From assembly GCA_963765375.1 (NCBI GenBank), contig CAVXVZ010000010.1, positions 248,001 through 312,000 on the forward strand: a stretch of DNA of 64,000 nucleotides, in the 5' to 3' direction. The position numbers and the translations under genes are program-made. The DNA is from Roseiarcus sp963765375 (GTDB taxonomy: Bacteria; Pseudomonadota; Alphaproteobacteria; Rhizobiales; Beijerinckiaceae). The number at the start of each line of letters is the position of its first letter. Positions within the stretch are counted from its first letter, which is position 1. Shown here piece by piece: positions 60,791 to 64,000 of this stretch. The notes under the pieces were generated by a model. The model was given only the letters and a program-made list of their open reading frames with translations, was not told the origin of the DNA and did not search any database.

Positions 60791-61939
60791 TCAGAACAGG
60801 CTGAGCTGGGCGCCCGCGTCGCTCGCCTTGAAGGCGGTCTTGCGAAAGAGGTCGGTGCGCAAAGCCCGCGACGCCTCGCGGTAGCCGAGGCGGCGCGCGG
60901 CCATCTCGAACCGGCGCCCGATCATCCAGGCGTAGGGGCCTGAGCCCGCCATGCGCCGGCCCCATTGGGCCTCGTAGTCCTTGCCGTCGCGCATCGACTG
61001 CATGAGCGAGACGGCGCGCTTGAGCCGGTCGGGATAATGGACCTGCAGCCATTCGCGGAACATGTCGCGCAACTCGCCCGGCAGTCTCAAGACGACATAG
61101 CTCCCCTCGCGCGCGCCGGCCGAATAGGCGCGGGTCAGGATCGTCTCGAGTTCCTCGTCGTTGATCGCCGGAATGACCGGGGCGGCCATCACGCCCGCCG
61201 GCACGCCGGCGTCGTTGAGCGCCTCGATCGCCTCGAGCCGCTTCTGCGGCGTTGGGGCGCGCGGCTCCATTTGCCGCGCCAGCGCCCGATCGAGCGTGGT
61301 CACTGAAACGAACACCTTGACCAGGCCATCGCGGGCCATCGGCGCCAGGAGGTCGAGGTCGCGCAGGATCAGGTTCGACTTGGTGACGATGGTCAGCGGG
61401 TGGCGGGCGCGCTTCAGAACCTCGATCAGCGACCGGGTGATGCGGTATTGGCGCTCGATCGGCTGATAGGGATCGGTGTTGGCGCCGAAGGCGATCGGCG
61501 CCGGCTTGTACTTGGGCGACGCCAACTCCCGCTCAAGGAGCTCGGCCGCGCCCTCCTTGGCGAACAGGCGGGTTTCGAAATCGAGCCCGGCCGAGAGCCC
61601 CATATAAGCGTGGGTGGGCCTCGCGTAGCAATAGAAGCAGCCGTGCTCGCAGCCGCGGTAGGGGTTGATCGAGCGGTCGAACGGGATGTCGGGGGAGTCG
61701 TTGCGGGCGATGATCGCCTTGGGCTTCTCCCAGGTCACATCGGTTGCGAGCGGCTCGGGCGCTTCGTCCTGCGTCCAGCCGTCGTCGAACGCCTCGCGCC
61801 GCTCGAGCTCGAAACGGCCGGATGCGTTGGTCGCCGCGCCGCGCCCGCGCCGAAGCTCGGCGGGCAGGATGCGTTCGGCGATCGCGGCGGGGCGATGACG
61901 CGGGTCAGGGGCGAAGGCTCGGATCGGGGTCGGGTTCAT
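60791..61939 (-). CDS. PA0069-family radical SAM protein
   Basis: A 382-residue radical SAM enzyme of the SplB-related group. The 4Fe-4S motif is C97-x3-C101-x2-C104 in YRGCEHGCFYCYARPTHAYM. Other marks: DSPDIPFDRSINP, FGANTDPYQPIERQYRITRS, LTIVTKSNLILRDLDLLAPM and VMAAPVIPAINDEELETILT. The related spore photoproduct lyase repairs UV lesions; the function of this family is not established to my knowledge. A GTTC-N7-GTTC box sits 27 bases upstream, which suggests LexA control. Confidence 0.9.
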   Translation of the reverse strand: MNPTPIRAFAPDPRHRPAAIAERILPAELRRGRGAATNASGRFELERREAFDDGWTQDEAPEPLATDVTWEKPKAIIARNDSPDIPFDRSINPYRGCEHGCFYCYARPTHAYMGLSAGLDFETRLFAKEGAAELLERELASPKYKPAPIAFGANTDPYQPIERQYRITRSLIEVLKRARHPLTIVTKSNLILRDLDLLAPMARDGLVKVFVSVTTLDRALARQMEPRAPTPQKRLEAIEALNDAGVPAGVMAAPVIPAINDEELETILTRAYSAGAREGSYVVLRLPGELRDMFREWLQVHYPDRLKRAVSLMQSMRDGKDYEAQWGRRMAGSGPYAWMIGRRFEMAARRLGYREASRALRTDLFRKTAFKASDAGAQLSLF

Positions 61940-61965
61940 GGCGATGGACCATCATGGCGCGGCTA

Positions 61966-61980
61966 GAACATATCATGAAC
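61966..61980 (-). promoter_or_regulatory. Putative LexA (SOS) box
   Basis: GAACATATCATGAAC: two GAAC half-sites 7 bases apart, which on the minus strand reads GTTC-N7-GTTC, the known alphaproteobacterial LexA site. It is 27 bases before the ATG of the PA0069-family gene, where a repressor would cover the promoter. Confidence 0.6.
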
Positions 61981-62127
61981 AACGCACATAGCCCCGCATC
62001 ATCGCCGCGTCAAGGCCATGCCCTGTTGCGAAGCGATCGTCCGCGCTCAGTGTGGAGGTAAAGTGATGGAGGGCGCGGCCAAAAGCGCCCGCCTCACCCT
62101 AAAGCGCCTGACGCGGAGTGGCGCCGG

Positions 62128-62994
62128 TCAGTTCGAGAACGTGTTGCAGGACTTGATGTCCCCGCTCTTCAGCCCGGCGGTCAGCCATTGCTGGCGCTGC
62201 GCCGCCGAGCCGTGGGTGAAGCTGTCGGGTACGGCGTAGCCGCGCGCGGCGGTCTGCAGCCGATCGTCGCCGATTGCGGATGCGGTCGCCATCGCCTTCT
62301 CGATGTCGCCAGGCTGGAGAATCTGCCACTTCTCATTCGCATGGTTGGCCCAAACGCCGGCAAGGCAGTCGGCCTGCAACTCGACCCTGACCGAGAGGGC
62401 ATTGGCCTGGGTCTGGCTCACCTGCTGCTTTGCGTCGTCGACCTTGTCGAGGATGCCAAGCAGGTCCTGGACGTGATGGCCGATCTCGTGGGCGACCACA
62501 TAGGCGTAGGCGAAGTCGCCGCCGCCGCCATATTTGGCTTTCATGTCGCGGAAGAACGAGGTGTCGAGATAGACCTTTTTGTCGATCGGGCAGTAGAATG
62601 GCCCCATCGCCGAGCGCGCGCCGCCGCATCCCGACTGCGTGGCGCCGTCATAGATGACGAGCGTCGCTGGTTCGTATTTCACGCCGGCCTGCGCCGGCAA
62701 CACCTCCGCCCAGACACCCTCGGTGCCGCCAACGACCTTGGCGAGAAAAACGCGCGCCGGGTCGTTCGGATCGACGGGGGCGCTCTGTGGCGGCGGGCCG
62801 CTGTTTTTCCCGACCCCGACCATCTCGGCGCCGCTCATCAGCACCTGCGGCGAGATGCCGGTGAAATAACTGATGGCGAAAATGACGATGATCGCGCCGA
62901 TGCCGAGCCCGCCGGCGCCGACCGCCCCACCGCCTCCGCCTTGGCCGCGACGATCCTCGATGTTCGAGGACTGCGGCATGTTCTCGTATTCCAT
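62128..62994 (-). CDS. ypfJ: YpfJ-family neutral zinc metallopeptidase
   Basis: A 288-residue membrane-anchored protein. N-terminal polar part NMPQSSNIEDRRGQGGGGG, one membrane helix (GGLGIGAIIVIFAISYFTGI, residues about 28-48), and a metallopeptidase domain: GGCGARSAMGPFYCP-like GCGGARSAMGPFYCPIDKKV, HEIGHH (169-174) in VVAHEIGHHVQDLLG, and VELQADCLAGVWANHA (third ligand Glu/Asp area). This is the DUF/zinc_peptidase (YpfJ) pattern. ATG 62994 gives the conserved N terminus MEYENMPQSSN. Function in cells unclear. Confidence 0.9.
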   Translation of the reverse strand: MEYENMPQSSNIEDRRGQGGGGGAVGAGGLGIGAIIVIFAISYFTGISPQVLMSGAEMVGVGKNSGPPPQSAPVDPNDPARVFLAKVVGGTEGVWAEVLPAQAGVKYEPATLVIYDGATQSGCGGARSAMGPFYCPIDKKVYLDTSFFRDMKAKYGGGGDFAYAYVVAHEIGHHVQDLLGILDKVDDAKQQVSQTQANALSVRVELQADCLAGVWANHANEKWQILQPGDIEKAMATASAIGDDRLQTAARGYAVPDSFTHGSAAQRQQWLTAGLKSGDIKSCNTFSN

Positions 62995-63125
62995 GTCAAC
63001 TCCGGGCGGTCGAACGCCGGTTAATGTTCTGGTCACCCTAGCAGAACCCTCGCCCGCCGAGTAGCGCTGCGGCATGGAGAGCGCGCAAAGTCTTTGTTGA
63101 GGCATTTGCGGAACGGTCAACCTTC

Positions 63126-64000
63126 ATGGACAAGGACCGCGCCGCCATGCCGCCGACCTATTCCCTCGTCGTGCCGATCTTCAACGAGGAGGCGGTCGTG
63201 CCAATTCTGCTTCGGCGGCTCGACGCCCTCCTGGAATCCCTCGACGCGCCGGGGGAAGTGATCGTCGTCGACGACGGATCGAGCGACACGAGCGCGATCG
63301 TGATCGAGGGCAAGACGCGGACCGACCGGCGCTATCGGCTCGTCAAGCTCTCGCGCAATTTCGGCCATCAGGTCGCGATCACCGCGGGACTCGATCATGC
63401 CGCCGGTCAGGCGGTCGTCGTCATGGACGCCGATCTGCAGGACCCGCCCGAAGTCGTCCACGCGCTGATCGCCCGATGGAAAGAAGGCTACGACGTCGTT
63501 TGCGCCGAGCGCGCGTCGCGCCGGGGCGAAAGCCGCTTCAAGCTGATGACCGCCGATCTCTTCTATCGCCTCATCGGCGCGCTCTCAGAAACGCCGATAC
63601 CCCGCAACGCCGGCGACTTCCGTCTGATCGATCGCAAGGCGCTCAACTTTTTCCTCGCCATGCCCGAGCGCGACCGGTTCGTGCGCGGCATGTTCGCCTG
63701 GATCGGGTTCCGCCAGGGAACCGTGAGCTTCGACCGCCCGCCGCGCGCCGCGGGGATCAGCAAATATTCGCTGCGCCGGATGATCGCTCTCGCCACGAAC
63801 GGCGTCATCTCGTTCTCCGACGCGCCGCTTCGTCTCGCGCTGTGGGCCGGCGCCGCAGTCTCCGCGCTCGCGTTTCTCTATGGGTTGGTCGTCGCAGGAC
63901 GCTGGGCGCTGGGCGATCCGAGCCTCGCGCGCGGCTGGAGCTCGACCATCGTGGTCATCGCCGGTCTCGGCGGCGCGAACATGCTGATGACCGGCGTCAT
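63126..64000 (+). CDS. GT2-family glycosyltransferase (DPM1/CsbB-like), 3' end beyond window
   Basis: A reading frame open to the window end, 291 codons so far, starting ATG 63126 (ATG 63147 is an alternative). Motifs: YSLVVPIFNEEAVVPILLR, VIVVDDGSSDTSAIVIEG (nucleotide Asp pair), RNFGHQVAITAGLDHA, VVVMDADLQDPPEVV (DxD) and RDRFVRGMFAWIGFRQGTV, then two membrane helices near the cut. This is the polyprenyl-phosphate sugar transferase group (GtrB/CsbB/dolichyl-P-mannose synthase-like). It probably moves a sugar onto a lipid carrier for envelope decoration. Confidence 0.9.
   Translation, partial: MDKDRAAMPPTYSLVVPIFNEEAVVPILLRRLDALLESLDAPGEVIVVDDGSSDTSAIVIEGKTRTDRRYRLVKLSRNFGHQVAITAGLDHAAGQAVVVMDADLQDPPEVVHALIARWKEGYDVVCAERASRRGESRFKLMTADLFYRLIGALSETPIPRNAGDFRLIDRKALNFFLAMPERDRFVRGMFAWIGFRQGTVSFDRPPRAAGISKYSLRRMIALATNGVISFSDAPLRLALWAGAAVSALAFLYGLVVAGRWALGDPSLARGWSSTIVVIAGLGGANMLMTGV

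Noticed and set aside
1..64000. CRISPR array
   Set aside because: No regularly spaced direct repeats of 24-37 bases with unique spacers were seen; the repeats present are hairpin units.

Overview
The window is 64 kb of GC-rich alphaproteobacterial chromosome, most likely Rhizobiales/Hyphomicrobiales and possibly Beijerinckiaceae/Methylocystaceae-like. That placement is inferred from gene content: heterotetrameric sarcosine oxidase soxBDAG, a PqqA peptide, a ccmI-ccmE-ccmF-ccmH cytochrome c maturation operon beside a FeuQ-type sensor kinase, the ftsY/septation-protein-A pair, the dapE/truA pair, a GAAC-N7-GAAC LexA-type box and many TTG/GTG starts. No rRNA gene and no CRISPR array was seen. 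One tRNA (Arg, anticodon TCG) is present.

Layout. 0-9.4 kb: a cut-off gene, an isoprenylcysteine methyltransferase-like membrane protein, an atypical SDR, a small secreted protein, the soxBDAG operon on the minus strand, and an orphan pqqA. 9.5-18 kb: xylulokinase, a methyltransferase divergent from an MmyB-like regulator, a DegP/HtrA protease, a MarR regulator with a membrane protein sharing duplicated operators, kbl, and a lipoprotein. 18-25 kb: TrmN6-like methyltransferase, DUF2007 protein, polyprenyl diphosphate synthase, a frameshifted gamma-glutamylcyclotransferase, ilvD, a sensor kinase and a lipoprotein. 25-29 kb: the ccm operon, whose genes overlap by 4 bases. 29-39 kb: two PEP-CTERM-like exported proteins, septation protein A, ftsY, an RluA-type pseudouridine synthase and a 1,106-residue transglutaminase/DUF2126 protein. 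39-46.5 kb (accessory): a winged-helix/TPR regulator divergent from a chitin-synthase-like glycosyltransferase with a frameshift, a Flp-pilin-like peptide, a PEP-mutase-family enzyme, an AT-rich cassette of a 56-residue peptide plus a 2OG-Fe(II) oxygenase, a GNAT enzyme, and a vapBC pair. 46.5-52 kb: an IlvD/Edd sugar-acid dehydratase, a truncated DUF190 gene, an NnrU protein, trans-aconitate methyltransferase, a GYD protein, an integrase scrap and a damaged agmatinase homologue. 52.1-57.8 kb: a mobile-element graveyard next to tRNA-Arg, with an intact IS701-family element (1,481 bp, TTAG target duplication), a deleted IS5-family transposase, two broken genes and an IS1380-family element. 58-64 kb: an S24-like repressor, dapE, truA, a PA0069-family radical SAM protein with a LexA-type box, a YpfJ metallopeptidase and the start of a GT2 glycosyltransferase.

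How the parts connect. Sarcosine oxidase, orphan pqqA and the Ccm system fit a soil or plant-associated aerobe using C1 units and periplasmic cytochromes or quinoproteins. Three otherwise well-preserved genes (GGCT, chitin synthase-like, agmatinase) are each broken by one base in a homopolymer run of 4-5. This points either to recent pseudogenization or to assembly error and should be settled before those genes are called dead. The most unusual content is the bacterial chitin-synthase-like gene with its divergent regulator, the low-GC peptide/dioxygenase pair, and the free-standing pqqA.
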